DNA of 64,000 bases from positions 33,704,243 to 33,768,242 of the forward strand of contig OX419761.1 of NCBI GenBank assembly GCA_948567375.1. Reading direction: 5' to 3'. This DNA is from Lunularia cruciata. Taxonomy: Eukaryota > Streptophyta > Marchantiopsida > Lunulariales > Lunulariaceae. Positions 38,371 through 50,999 of the stretch are shown here, in pieces (position 1 is the first letter of the stretch; every line of letters starts with the position of its first letter). Made by a program: the position numbers and the translations under genes. The notes under the pieces were generated by a model. It did not search any database. It saw only the letters and a list, made by a program, of their open reading frames with translations, and was not told where the DNA came from.

Positions 38371-41300
38371 AGAAAACCGCACATGCGTTCCTTTGCCTTG
38401 ACGGTAGCTTAGAATCTAACGGACATAGCATTCAGCAGCTCTACACTCTCTCATTCCTCTAGCGGCACTCAGTTCTTTCAGCACGAACGTCCCTAACATA
38501 CTTCATACTACATAAACATAACGGCACATAAGCTCAAGCAACCACTTCAATAAATGCGCATATGGATGAAGAGTGTATCCTCAATATAATGACAAATCTA
38601 CCGGCACCCATGGCTTGCAAGTGCGAAGAGTTGGAGCAAGTGAAAAATGACGGTTCTAGGTAAGACTTAACAGCAGTGAGCCCAAAGGGGTATTGTTGAG
38701 CAAAAAGCTGTACGACTCAGGGGTGAGCACGTTACTTAGGGCGGTCCATGAGGTCGGTAAGGATGCCTTTAGTGGTGACTTCTAACCGTAAGTTAAGTTG
38801 GACGGGGAAGAACATGTCAACTCATCAATTTAGAATGCTGACCTCATGGTGGAATTTAACGCACACGTGCATGACATAACTACATGTATGCAAGTGGGAG
38901 CTCGGGAATGTCCATGAGCTTGTGGGTGAGTGGTATGTGATTACTAATGCTTGCACGTGCGCTCGCTTCGAGATGCAAACTCCTTTTGTAGAGGTAGGTA
39001 TGAATATTTGATGAGTTCAATCAAACCTATGGCTTTCCCCAAACTCGTTTAGGTCTTTTTCTTTCATGTCCTGGAAGTTGAATCAGATTATACGCAAGCT
39101 TTATGGATCTTTTAGAGATAAGAGTCTTTTAGAGAGCAGGATCTTGGTTCTTAATGTTTGTAAAAAATGTCAAGGATTCTTAGCTGAGACTGAAATGCCC
39201 AGTCATCACTTTCACTCATGGAGCATGAACCCAGGAGACTTGATGACTGAGGTTGAAAGTATGGACCTGCATCTCATGTATGTGTTATGGCCTTGGGACA
39301 TGAGACTCTCTCCCAAGAGAAGGTCAAAGTAAAGTCGAAGCTGAAGAACCCGACACTCGATGAGGAGGATCGTCATAATCTGCAGCTACTACGTGGGACC
39401 TCTTGAATCCAACACCATCCCTATTCATGGTTACTTCACGCCGTGATACGGCAACAAGAGAACAATGTGAATCCCTAGGACCTAGCAGTTGAGTATAGAC
39501 CTGGAAATTGACTTCTCAGTGTACTCCAGGTCCATGAACTCCAGCAGGATAGGAAATTCTTGGCCCTCGACCCGAAAAAAGTTTCCCTGTAGACGTGGGT
39601 TTTCCACTCCGTAGAATGAACTTTAGACGGATGGTTGAATTAGGAAAGCTCGTGCTTCCGAGTACCATCAGGTTGGGTACTATTCAAACACTGTTCGTTG
39701 CTTTTGGGTCTTGCTAAAACATTCCGTCTGGTTTGTCAAGAACTCTTGACAAACCAGATAAGCTCGAATAGCATTGATTTCTACTTCTTCAAACAGTGAG
39801 TTACAGCTATAATTTATGTTTGCATGCATATGGGGTGTCGGGGCGCTTCCCAAGATCTCCCAACAGCAATGTGACACGAGAGAAAGTAAACAGGACACAT
39901 CTCCAGGTAGTGATCACCAGCACCTATTCACATACTTCAAACATATTTGAAATTTACTGAACTGGAGATATAGTCCTACAACAACAGATCTTGTATATAT
40001 GATAACACTTGAACTTGTAAACGGCGAGAGAGATTCGTTACGAGACAGGTTGCGGGGCAGACCAGTGGTCTATGGTAGTCGATAATTTAAGTTTATTCTC
40101 CTAAATTTATCCTTCGGACACTCGCAATGTTTGTTGCCTCAAACTTCTGGGATATTTGGATGTCTTCTACTTAAACCCTGTGGCATGTTTACTCACTTTT
40201 TTGCCTCAGGAGCTGTTGGAGGGAAACAGGTTCGTGACCCTCCAAACACCTGTTCTTCTGAAGTTTCCTTGGCTACCTTTTCCTCTAATTGTGCTCCGGT
40301 ATCAGTGCCCAGATGCTTTGAGGTGCCTTTCTTCTATTCTCAGCAAATTCTCATGCTCCTGTACCTTCTCGTTGCTCTAGACTGCTGGTATGCTTGCATA
40401 TTCGCGACATGCTATTCTTGTGTAAACAACTATTTTTGGTGTGGAGTTCGTGTACATTTGAGATAAAAGTAAAAGTCAGCAGGCCCTGAGCTCTCAGAGA
40501 AGACGTTTAACAGGGGAATACATTTCATACTCGCTTTCCAGTTAAGGCTGTCGATGTGATCACCAGCAGAATGTTCCGGAAATGTTTCCTTCAATTATTT
40601 CTGGCACTTATTCTGTACTTAAATCTTCTGGTTCTGCCACAGGATGAAGTGATCGATTTTCTCCATGTTCCCTGAAATCTAAACTCTGGTTGCTAAGAGT
40701 CCGTACAAAAGGATCCAGCTTTCGTTCCAAAATTTTGTGTTCCCTTCTTGTTTTGCCTGGGCCTCCACATTCGCCACAGAAGGATTGTGTCAACAAGGGA
40801 AGTCCCAAAATGTTTTCTAAACGACCGGATGGTGACGACAATAGTCCAATCGCACCATACCCCACATCTGGTCACTCATTTCTGTGATATCAAGTAGTTG
40901 GTAGTTAGTTAGCTAAAGGCTGTACAAGCCAACGATGCTTACGGGTCTGTTCGGACGATGGACGCTTCAGTCATTCGTACGCGATATATCCATTGTGTCC
41001 ATATGCGCACGTCTACATACAGCTATGAGCTTAACTGTAAGCTCAAAAACAACCGGCAACCATAAGACGGCGTTCTACGTTTAAGTAGATTTCCATTTTG
41101 TTCTGAAAGATTCAGCTGATTCTGTAATATGTTGATAAATGGTTATCGCATTCGCAAGATTATCAGGGCTAAAATGAAGGCGGTATAAGCAATCAACCGG
41201 AGTTGATTTCTGTTTGTGCTCGAAAGCAATCACACCATGGTGATGGTCAATTGCTAGGGAGCTGAGCTCGTTCCTTGCATCTCACCGTTCTCACGTGATG

Positions 41301-41760
41301 TAATAATGTACAGAGCAATTCAGCGCCACAACTTTTTCCTCTCTCCTTGAATGCTAAATATGTCTTACACAGATCAATTCGTTCATAAGGAGTTTCAATC
41401 GTTCGATATACTTTGCGTGTATTTCTTGCGGCCCATACAGTTGAGATTTTTTGTTTTCAAATACTTATGATTCTTTGCAAATTCCACCAGATTTGGAAGA
41501 GCTTATGTCGGGTCGTACTGTATCTGAAGGATCCGTGCAAGAATCAATTCCAGTCCAAGAATTTAAACGTCAAATCAGCAACAAATAATTCACGTTTCTT
41601 CTGTTCGTGCCTCACGTAAGCAAGGATTTTGTTTTCGCACTGAAACGAAATTCTCTTGACAAGAACGAACGGACAGACTAGTATGTGTAATGATATCTGA
41701 ATTGGATAAGAGTAATCGGATCCTAGCTCTCTATATGGGTCCGCTTTCATGAAGGGAGTT
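38371..41760. other. Non-coding stretch without recognised genes
   Basis: Reading frames are short. One at 39066-39332 (plus) starts MSWKLNQIIRKLYGSFRDKS and has a protein-like look, but I recognise no family. A zone near 40690-40880 vaguely resembles a zinc-knuckle region of a retroelement and is too weak to call. A perfect hairpin lies at 39727-39758. Confidence 0.45.
39727..39758. repeat. Perfect hairpin, 15-bp arms, 2-base loop
   Basis: The arm tctggtttgtcaaga (39727-39741) is followed by ac and then its exact reverse complement (39744-39758). The loop is too short for a simple stable stem-loop in RNA and suits a template-switch origin. Confidence 0.95.
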
Positions 41761-41764
41761 CCAT

Positions 41765-41818
41765 AACGTTAAAATCAACGTTGAACGTTAAAATCAACGT
41801 TGAACGTTAAAATCAAGG
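41765..41818 (+). repeat. Tandem repeat of a 19-bp unit, nearly three copies
   Basis: The unit aacgttaaaatcaacgttg starts at 41765 and 41784, and a partial copy starts at 41803. A second small tandem repeat of about 22 bp (containing ctgaataagcttttcaa, twice) follows at about 41853-41897, just ahead of the copia fossil. Confidence 0.9.
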
Positions 41819-41924
41819 CTTATTTAGTGTCCCCGTAGGCTATATTTATGGAAGTATCTGAATAAGCTTTTCAAAGTAGCTGAATAAGCTTTTCAAGTGC
41901 CTTGTATGTTACTTATAAATACCA

Positions 41925-42575
41925 AAGCTAAAGTTCATGTTAAACATTCAAAGTTTTACCTCATTCTAGTATCCTAAGGTGAACTTCCATTCTCCTATTT
42001 CTCTACTCATTCTTGGTTTTTTACGAAGACAATATAAAGCAAGGCTAGTTGTGAGAGGATTGTAGTAGAAGGAGGGGTTTGATTACACTTAAATTTTTAA
42101 TCGCTAGTCAAGCATTCAATAATTAGAGTATATTCTATCTATCAATACCAAAACCAAAGTTTATGCTAGGTATTTAGAGTTTTCACCCATTCTAGTGTTC
42201 CAATGTGAGCTTCCATTCTCCTATTTCTCTCTTCACTCTTGGTTTTTTAGACAGACAATATAAAGCAAGGCTAGTTGTGAAAGGATTGTAGTAGAAGGAG
42301 GGGTTTGATTACACTTAAATTTTTTACCGCTAGTCAAGCATTCAATAATTAGAGTGTATACTATCTATAAATACCAAAGCCAAAGCTCATGCTAAGTTTT
42401 CACTCATTCTAGTGTCCCAATGTGAGCTTCCATTCTCCTATTTCTCTCCTCACTCTTGGTTTTTTACACAGACAATATAAGGCAAGGCTAGTTGTGAAAG
42501 GATTGTAGTAGAAGGAGGGGTTTGATTACACTTAAATTTTTCACCGCTAGTCAAGCACTCAATAATTAGAGTGTG
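41925..42575 (+). repeat. Three tandem copies of a segment of about 220 bp
   Basis: Copies start with aataccaaagc-like blocks at about 41928, 42147 and 42371 and end in a tcaataattagagt block. Each contains ttccattctcctatttctct, an aagcaaggctagttgtga block and tgattacactta. The middle part resembles a piece of copia reverse transcriptase, so the multiplied segment came from the element itself. Confidence 0.9.
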
Positions 42576-44150
42576 TTCTCACTATAATGGTGGCAAAAGA
42601 CATGTATTTGGAGTAGATGGATGTCAATATTGCTTTTATACATGGTAAGATTGATGAAGAAATCTATATATAACAACCGGTTGGCTTTACAATCCTAGGC
42701 AAGGAGAGCTTGGTATGCAAGTTGTAGAAAAACCTATATGGTCTAAACAAGCACCAAGATTATGGTACAAGAAATTTGATAAGTTTATGATCAATAATAG
42801 ATTCACAAGATGGAAAGAGGATCATTGTTATTATCTCAAGAATCTTGATAATAGTTTTATGATCTTAGTTTTATATGTTGGTGCGATGTGGATAGTTGGA
42901 CCTAACATACTAAAGATTGAGAGATGGAAGAAAGAACCATCAAGAGAGTTTGCAATGAAGGACATGGGTGTAACAAAGCAAATACTTGGGCTGATAATTT
43001 AAAGGGAGGGGCAATTGGAACGCTGAAGCTCTCTCAAGGCAGCTACATTGGAAAGGCGTTGGAAAGGTTCAACATGATAGATGCAAGTCCTATGAAGACA
43101 CTTTTGGCAAGTCACTTTAAATTATCAAAGGAACAATTGCCCAAGGATGATGAAGAGTTGAAGGATATGTCAAAGGTACCATATGCTTCAATTGTAGGCA
43201 GCCTAATGTATGCAATGACATGTACTAGACTACATATTGAACATGTAGTGGGAGTTGTGAGTAGATACATGGCCAATCTAGGAAGACATCTTGGAAGGCT
43301 ATCATATGGATTTTTAGATATTTGAAAGGTACCAAAGATATAGGTTTGTGTTACAATAGAGTCAACCATATACTACAAGTTTTTGTGAATGCAAACCTGG
43401 GAGGTGATATGGATACCATAAGAAGCACCATAGAGTATATTTATACCATAAGTGGGATAGTAGTGAGTTGGTTCTCATAATTGCAAAAAGTTGTTGCTTT
43501 GTCCACAACTAAGGTAGAATATGTTGCGATTACAAAAGCTAGTAAGGAGATGATTTGGTTAAAGAACCTTCTAAAGGAGCTAGACAGAGAGTAAAATTGT
43601 AGTGTTTTGTTCCTAGACAGTCAAAGTGTCATTCACTTAGCAAAGAATCTATTGTTCCATGTTAGAATGAAACACACATAATTGAGATATCATTTCATCC
43701 AAGAGTTACTTGAAGATGACAATTTGTCACTTGGGAAGATTCAAGGTGCCAAGAACTCTGCTGATATGTTGATAAAGATATGTTGATAAAGATTGTCACT
43801 ATAGAGAAGTTAAGGCTATTTATAGCATCAATTGGCCTCCAACGATAACTAGATAGTAAGGCTGCAAAAAGTATGTAGATCAAGCACTGGAAGTTTACTA
43901 TATTTTCTTTGAAAGATGTATAGTCAAGAAATATAAGACTCCAAGTGGGAAAGTTGTTAGGATGTGGAGTCTGATCTGTCCAATTTATCCCCTTTGTGAT
44001 GCTTAGATCAGTGGCTCAGATCATCCATGGGATATATTGTCCAAGGTTGAGACAGGTGTTTGACTATCCATGGATATTGGAGTGACATTATGAGTGTGTT
44101 TTGTGTTCTTTTGTGTGCAACTATAGAAGGTAACCTTGCAACTTGCATAG
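41925..44150 (+). mobile_element. Ty1/copia fossil with a triplicated segment at its left end
   Basis: From about 42585 the region reads as the C-terminal part of copia pol: reverse transcriptase with PRLWYKKFDKFMINN near 42750, YASIVGSLMYAMTCTRL near 43180, then RNase H at about 43380-43700. A purine-rich tract near 43943-43953 precedes a TGTTAGGATG start at 43955, the probable 3' LTR, which ends near 44150. The left end (41925-42575) is a segment of about 220 bp present three times. Gag, protease and integrase are absent. The element has many breaks and is old. Confidence 0.85.
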
Positions 44151-47100
44151 TGAGGTTTCATGATTTCAATAGATGTGCACTTGTGGAGAAAGAATTAGTG
44201 GAATATTTTGCTAACTTTGATTCACATGAAGTTGGTTAGGCAAGGTCTTTTTTTGATCAAAGGAGCAAGATATAATCAAGAGAAGGGCGGATCAAGATAA
44301 ACACAAGAACAGATTTGACAGGGAAAGAGTTGTTGGGGCAGATCTTTCAAGTGACCTCTATAATCTATATTGAAAGGGAGTAAAATCTTGGATCTGTGTT
44401 GCCATGGATGTAAGAGTAAGTGACTCTAAACCATGTTAATTTTTGGGCACCCATTGATGTGTGTGAGTACATTTTTCACTTTGCTCTTTTATCTCCCAAT
44501 ATGTTTTTCTTTCCTACATAGCGTTGATCTCAATAGTTGATGATTGTTATAAAAGAACAGATAAATCAGTAGAGATTCCCTACATAATTCTTAGAGGGTA
44601 ACAAAAAGATCATTTTTGGATGGATGGGGAGACCAAATAAGCATTTGACCATAAAAGTTTTTTGAGGAAGTATAAACAAGTTCTTACACTAGATAAGTGC
44701 AGTTTGGATGTAGAGAAGATAAAAGTTTTCTTGCAAGTTGCATATCCTATGTCACGTGAGAAATTGGAGGTACTCACATAGAACAAAGCTGAAAGGAGTG
44801 ACCTCACAATGAATTGGAGGGATGTTGAAGATGCCATAGCTTTGCTAACAAAGAGATAGATGCATAAAGATCAGTTGTTGTTGATCACCTATCCACATTA
44901 CTAGAAGTAATGGTTCATAAAGAGTTGGTAAGAAAGAGGAAGGTTGTGTAGATTATCCCTAAGGCATGGACATTTCAATTGAAGATTTGGTATGCATGTT
45001 TAATGATTTCAAGGTTCAAATGTCTAGGATTGAGGCCACCGCAAGCAAGTTGGTAATGAGACGATGAATAAACAATAAGGAGTTATATCTAAGGATGGTT
45101 AGGTAAATGAAATTGTTATGTATGCGGTGTGATAGTTTGATTCATCAAAAGGATCAATGTGTATAATTCAAGGAAAGCTTGTAGAAGGGAGTGGTCTTCT
45201 TCAATGGATGGCCTAATTCATTTGAGGGTGGCAAGTGAGAAAATGAAAATTTTTTTTGGTGAAGGAGGTATGAAGAAGCTAGTTAAGAATATTCTTACTG
45301 CTTATGTGGTGTCATTGGTAGAAGTTACAACTTTCTAGATACAAGTTGAGTACAAGGAAAAGTTGCATGACTCTATATGGTTACAAGTTTTGAATTCTAT
45401 CCATAAGTAGAAAGTGTTCAATGTTGTACAACAAAGAATAGACAATACCATAAGAAAGTCACTAGTTAGGATGACCATGTAGATTCTATGTCTTCATGCT
45501 TAGGTTTCAAAGACTTGGTATGATGTCTTAGTGGAGGAGAAGAGTGGAAGGGATAACAATGATGAAGTTGGACCATCAAAGAGACAAACAAGATCAAGAG
45601 GGAGGCATGCAATAGAGCTTGAAGTTAAGTGGAAACAACCTCTTTAGAAAGATATGGCCATGGAGGTAGGATTGGCTGAAGAAGAAAATGAAAAAAATTT
45701 GGAGGAAGTGGGAAGGACCAAAGAGGTAAATTACCTACTTACAAACTCCAATGTGAGATTGAAACCACAGCTGATTTGAGGAAGATATTGGAAGAAAGGA
45801 TCTTGAACGGGAAGGTCAAATTTATGCTCGGAGAGGTACTTGGCAATTGATGGAGTTTTATTGAAATAATAAAGAGAAAGCACTATGTGTTAGAAGGACC
45901 TAGGTTTCTTGAGACCTAGACTGTAGAATTCTCTCATTGAGAGGTAGTACTAGAAGAGGATGAGTGTGCTAAATCCCTTCATTGCAAAACTGCCCATAAA
46001 AGCTGCCAAGTGAGATTGAGAATGAAGCTGGAACCAAGGAGGTGTGAAGTTATTTTAGCCAAAATTATTGGACAAGAGCTACAACAGAAATACTGGTCAA
46101 GTTGGGACGTTTAGAGGAGCTGGTTATAGCTTTGACTGATCATGGTTCTAAATTGAACTTGATTTTCAACAATTTGTGTGATAAAGGACAATTTATGAGC
46201 TATTTGATATTGATCATGATTGGAAGGTCAAAGGGATGAATAAAAGCAGAGCCAAACTTTATGAAGCATGTCCTAATGTCAAGGTTACTATTGGCAATGT
46301 TAGTGGCTTCTAGAACTTCTTGATCCATGAGAAAGCTATATATCAAGTCCTATTAGGCCAACTTGATATTAGAGGATTGAGGATGGAGATAAAGGTTTTG
46401 GATGATGGATGTGCATATGCCTACATAAGGAGTAGAGATGGCACAAAATCTATCCAGTTCTTGATTTTTTGTGCCAACTATCATAGAAATAGAGAAAAAT
46501 TGAGAGATTTATCCTTACCTAAGATAATGAGGGAGTTTTTTGATCTTCCCAAAGAAGAAGATTTTAAGGAAGTGCCATTACAAAGCAAGAATTTAGTGGC
46601 ACTGAGTATAATGGATTCTCACTTCAGAAGGATAGAAATAAGCTCTTTTATGCAAAGTTTGTGTGTGTGAAATTGGATGGTTGTGTGTCATTTATCAAAT
46701 TGGAAGAATTAGGGAGAGAAGGGAGAGACTAAGTAAAAAGTGCATAGGTATGTTGGCTAAAAAAAGAAATTGAAGAGGAAGAACTTGTATCAAGGGTTTT
46801 AGGGAGAGAAGGAGACTATGTAAATGTGTGCAGCATGTGTCGGTAGAAGAAAATCAAATGGAAGAGGAAGAACTTGTGTCAGTTTAGAGTAGCCATTTTT
46901 CCTTGATGATTTGAGTAAAATGTCCAATATCTATAATGATTCAGTGAATTTGGGTGAAAAATAATTAGACATAATGCACCAAGGAGATTCATGATTTAGT
47001 GAATGATATTTGCAAAAAGGAGAGAAGTTCTTGGTACAAGGAGCATTGGTTAAGACAAAGTATAAAACTATCAACAAAAAGGTGAAGTAGGTTGCTCAAT

Positions 47101-49992
47101 CACTACTTGCACACTCACTACAATAGTTGTGATGTACAACAAAGGAGAAATGTCTTAGACAGCCTACAAGGTGGGTCATCGGTTCATGGAGGAGAGTTTG
47201 AAGATGTTTAAGGTTGGAAAAGGAAATTTTCTTACAAATGAAGAGAAGAAGGTGTTTACATGGTAAAGACTTTGCTTTTTAGCCATTAGAAATAGAATAT
47301 GTAGATCCATTTGTTGTATTACCTTGATCATTTTCACATGTTCCATTGAATTTGAGACCGATTTCTATTACTAAAGCTAGTTTGCCAAGACTCATTTCTT
47401 TGTCAAATAAAGAAGGTCCAAATGGGAATCTTAGAGCCATCTATAGCTCCTTATTCTAGCAAGTGGTTTATAGTTCCTTAAAAGAATAGAGAGATAGTTT
47501 ATACAAGATATACAAGATATGTGAACCAAGTTACCATTAGAAACACATGGGTATAGGTCCTATAGTGGAGGAGTTTGCAAAGGAATTTGCAAGTAGATCT
47601 ATTCTACTTGCAATGGGAGACCTATATTCTAATTATAATCAATTTCATTTAGTTGAGGAAGGCAAGGATCTGATAACAATGAAGATGCTACAAGGATTGA
47701 TGAGGATGCATACCTTACCTCAAGGAGCCACAAATTCTATAGCCCATTTGATGAGTGGTATGCATAGGGTTTTATAGGACTTCATTCTAAAGAAAACTAT
47801 TCCTCTCTTGGATGATATACCTTTTAAAGGATGTGTAGAAATAGATAAGGATCAGCAATTGGATACAATAGGTTGTAGAAAATTTGTTGCCAATCATATA
47901 ATAGATTGTGAAAAAATTCTCTGAAGGTTGGAGGAAATGCATGACATTAGCATGGGAGAAATCAACAACTAGAGTTGGGGAAGTACTTGTAAGTTGGGCA
48001 TTTTTGTGACCATATGGCTGGAAGCCATGTCTAGAGAAAGCACATGCCATAGTGAGGATAAGTGAAATATGGAACACCAGGACAAAATTTAGAAGATGCT
48101 TAAGTACTTATCTATTTATAGAAGTTGGATTCCTTACTATGCACATGTTGTGAAACCTTTGCATCAACTAGGGAATAAATTTAATGGGAAGAGAAGCAAA
48201 TAAGCTCCATGCAAGAGTTGAAGAGATTACTAGTTTTTGGACTTCAGTTAAGAAAGGTATTATATAAAGGAGATAAGTATGTTTTTTTCATAATTGATCC
48301 TAGGCCTCTTGGTTTAGGTTGGGCATTAGTGCAGGAGGATGAAGATGGCCAAAGATATGTGGTTAGATTTGGTGCTAAGGTGTTAAACCAAAGACAAGAA
48401 GATTGTCATCAGGTCAAGAGGGAGTTGTGGAGAATGACTTTTGCTATGAAGACAAATATGGAATATTTTATTGGACCATCATTGATTGTGGAAACAGATT
48501 GTTTTCCACTACTTGGTATGATCAATAGTTGTTCAGCTCCAAATATTGCTATGCTTAGCTGGATAGCTTATATCAAGACATATTTTTGGCATATTTTTGG
48601 TGTTGGAAATCTGATGGCTAACATGCTATCTAGAGCAAGGTTCCAACAGAAGCAAGCAATAATGGAGAAAGAAGATTTTGTTAGGGATGACTTCTATAAC
48701 ATAGCACTTATAGAAGGTATTAGTGAGCCTATTGTCTTGGCTTTCTAGTCATTCTTTGAGAACTTATATGAAGGAGAATGGTTGTCCATGGGGAAATAGT
48801 TGAGTAACCTATGCAGATAAGAAGGTTGTACAGATAAGGTTTTCAAAGGAATCAAAAGGAAGACATACAACTTCTTTGAAGATGGATTCTTTTGGATGCA
48901 TCCGGAGGTTTCAATTAGAATCCCTTGGAAAGTGGTTTGTGATCCTAAGACAAAGGATCAATTGATCAAAGAGTATCATGATAGCCTTTGGGAAAGACAT
49001 CAAGGTATATGTGCTAAATTTTCCAGACTTCAGGAAAAGTATTGGTGGAAGGGAATGCATTAATATGTAGTCTCATTTGTTGGTACATGTAAGATTTGTC
49101 AATTTTATTCCACTATCAGATATATGGAGGAACTTTATCCAACATATCCATTGGCTATGCACTATATAGGTGGTTATTAGATATTGTTGTGATGCAAGGG
49201 AGATACTTAATATTAACTATGGAAGACCTTACCAATCAGGTTGAAGAAAGGACTTTAACAAGAAAGAGCACAAAATCTATTTGCCGGTTCATTTTCAAGG
49301 AGATTATTTGCCAGTACAAATGTGCAGAAATTTTTATATACATAGGGGTGAGTTAGATGTTATAGAGGCTAAGGCATTTTTCCAAAGGGTTGGGTTGCAT
49401 TTATCCTTAACCATTGCTTACAATCCAAAAGGGACCAAAAAATAGGAGAAGGGTCATTCATTGATAGTAGAAGCTTTGGTTAAAGCTTGCAATGGGAGAA
49501 TCCGTCAATGGCCTAAACTAGTACCTTTTGCTTTATGGGCTGATAGGACTACACACAATTCAGTGACAAGATACATGCCATATGATTTGATATATGAAAA
49601 AAATCTTGACATGCTTATTGAGGAGATACACTCATACATATTCTCAAGGGATTTCTATTGCCACCATAATTATAGCATTTGGATATCAGTAGCAAAAGTT
49701 ATAAACATTTGAAGTTTGGAGTAGTTGAGAACTTTGAGCAAAAAGACCTTCAGGATGGAGCAAACCTTCCACAAGGAAGACTCTTTTGGTGATGGATACT
49801 TTTGGCAAGGAAGACACCTCTGGCTAGGAAGCCCTTTGGGCTGAAATACCCTTTAGGGGTGGAGGACCTTTCAGTTTGGATGACCTTCTTGGTAAAATGT
49901 TCTTAGTTGTAAGATCTTGTGAGTAGTAGGATCTTTGTTCTTGAAGGAAGGGATTGGAAGAGAAGGAGGAAGTGCTGATCAACAAGTGAAGA

Positions 49993-50395
49993 ATGGTTTT
50001 GGACAACAAGGAAGGAAATTGGGGATATGGGAGGTCTTGAATGTGAAGGAAGAAGTGTTCCAGACAGCAGGAAAGGAAATTGGGAAAGTGGGAGGTCTTA
50101 ATTGTCATGGAAGAAGTTTCAGTAAAGCAAGGAAGGAAATTGGAAAGTGGGAGGTCTCTATCGTCAAGGTAGAATGGTTTTGGACAGCACGGAAGAAAAT
50201 TGGAAAGTGGGAGGTCTCTATTGTCAAGGAAGAATGGTTTTAGACAGCACGGAAGATGATTGGGAGAATGGGAGGTCTAGATTGTCAAGGAAGAAGGGTT
50301 TTGGACAACAAGAAAGGAAATTAGAAAGTCAGAGGTCTAGATTGTCAAGGAAGGAGGGTTTGGACAACAAAGAAGGAAATTGGATGAGAAGGAAG
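49993..50395 (+). repeat. Minisatellite of about seven 60-bp units, length a multiple of three
   Basis: Units carry the recurring blocks ggttttggacaacaagga, aggaaattgg, aagtgggaggtct and tgtcaaggaagaa at intervals close to 60 bases. Because 60 is a multiple of three, one reading frame stays open through several units and gives a repeating peptide of about 20 residues with GRK, W/Q-rich and VKEE blocks. It lies behind the integrase of the gypsy fossil, where the 3' non-coding part is expected. Confidence 0.85.
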
Positions 50396-50488
50396 GAGGT
50401 CATGATTTCCAAGAAGGGAAGAGTTTCAGATTGGATAGGAGGGAGTCCTTGGTTAGACAATAAGGGTTTTTATGAAATGAAGGGTTCT

Positions 50489-50519
50489 CCTCCCTATTAT
50501 ACTCAGTATAATAGGGAGG
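50489..50519. repeat. Perfect hairpin, 14-bp arms, 3-base loop
   Basis: The arm cctccctattatac (50489-50502) is followed by tca and then its exact reverse complement (50506-50519). It lies just behind the minisatellite. Confidence 0.95.
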
Positions 50520-50999
50520 AAGGAGTTCTTGACTGCTAAAAAGGAGTTTACAACAGGCAAGAAGGAGGAAATCAGGGAAGTTTGGTTTGAGTTTGGGTTC
50601 AGAGTGTAGTGATTTGACATTGTACTTCATCAAGTTATGAAGAGAATTGTATTTCAGATTCTTTTGAGTAAAATTTAGATTTTGTGTGTTGCAAATCCAA
50701 CTATGTATGATATTTGGATTAATTTGGCAGAACTCCGTCAAGGTTGAAAAGGGGTTAGCAATTATACCTAGATGGACATGTTGTCTGTTCAATAAGCACT
50801 TTGGTCTTTTGGAAGCTAGAAGCTAAATTCCATGACACAATATTGAGAAGAGAATTTGGCAATGTTAATAACTTAACTATGTGTTTTAATTTAGTCTCTA
50901 ATCTAGCATTCCTCAACAAAAAAGTGTTATGTGCATTTCCTACTCTTCATTCACAGTATCCCAATGCTTAACTACTAAGCCATCAACATCTTTGTCCTT

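Larger units (their letters stand above)
44590..50800 (+). mobile_element. Second Ty3/gypsy fossil
   Basis: Parts appear in Ty3/gypsy order: a gag-like zone (about 44600-45700), an aspartic-protease-like zone (about 46100-46480, with AIYQVLLGQLDIRGLRMEIK near 46332), reverse transcriptase (about 47250-48190, with LLAMGDLYSNYNQFHLVEEG near 47607), RNase H (48209-48640, with PLGLGWALVQEDEDGQRYVV near 48306) and integrase (about 48830-49720). No chromodomain is evident, so it belongs to another branch than the element at 1-3660. A 60-bp minisatellite follows integrase. The element is broken many times and old. Neither LTR was delimited. Confidence 0.85.

Noticed and set aside
40131-40466. 111-codon Cys- and Phe-rich frame
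   Set aside because: No domain is visible and the composition suggests chance.
40690-40887. Possible retroelement zinc knuckle
   Set aside because: Only a loose likeness, with no other element part around it.
49993-50395. CRISPR-like array
   Set aside because: Units are contiguous with no unique spacers, in a eukaryotic retroelement setting.
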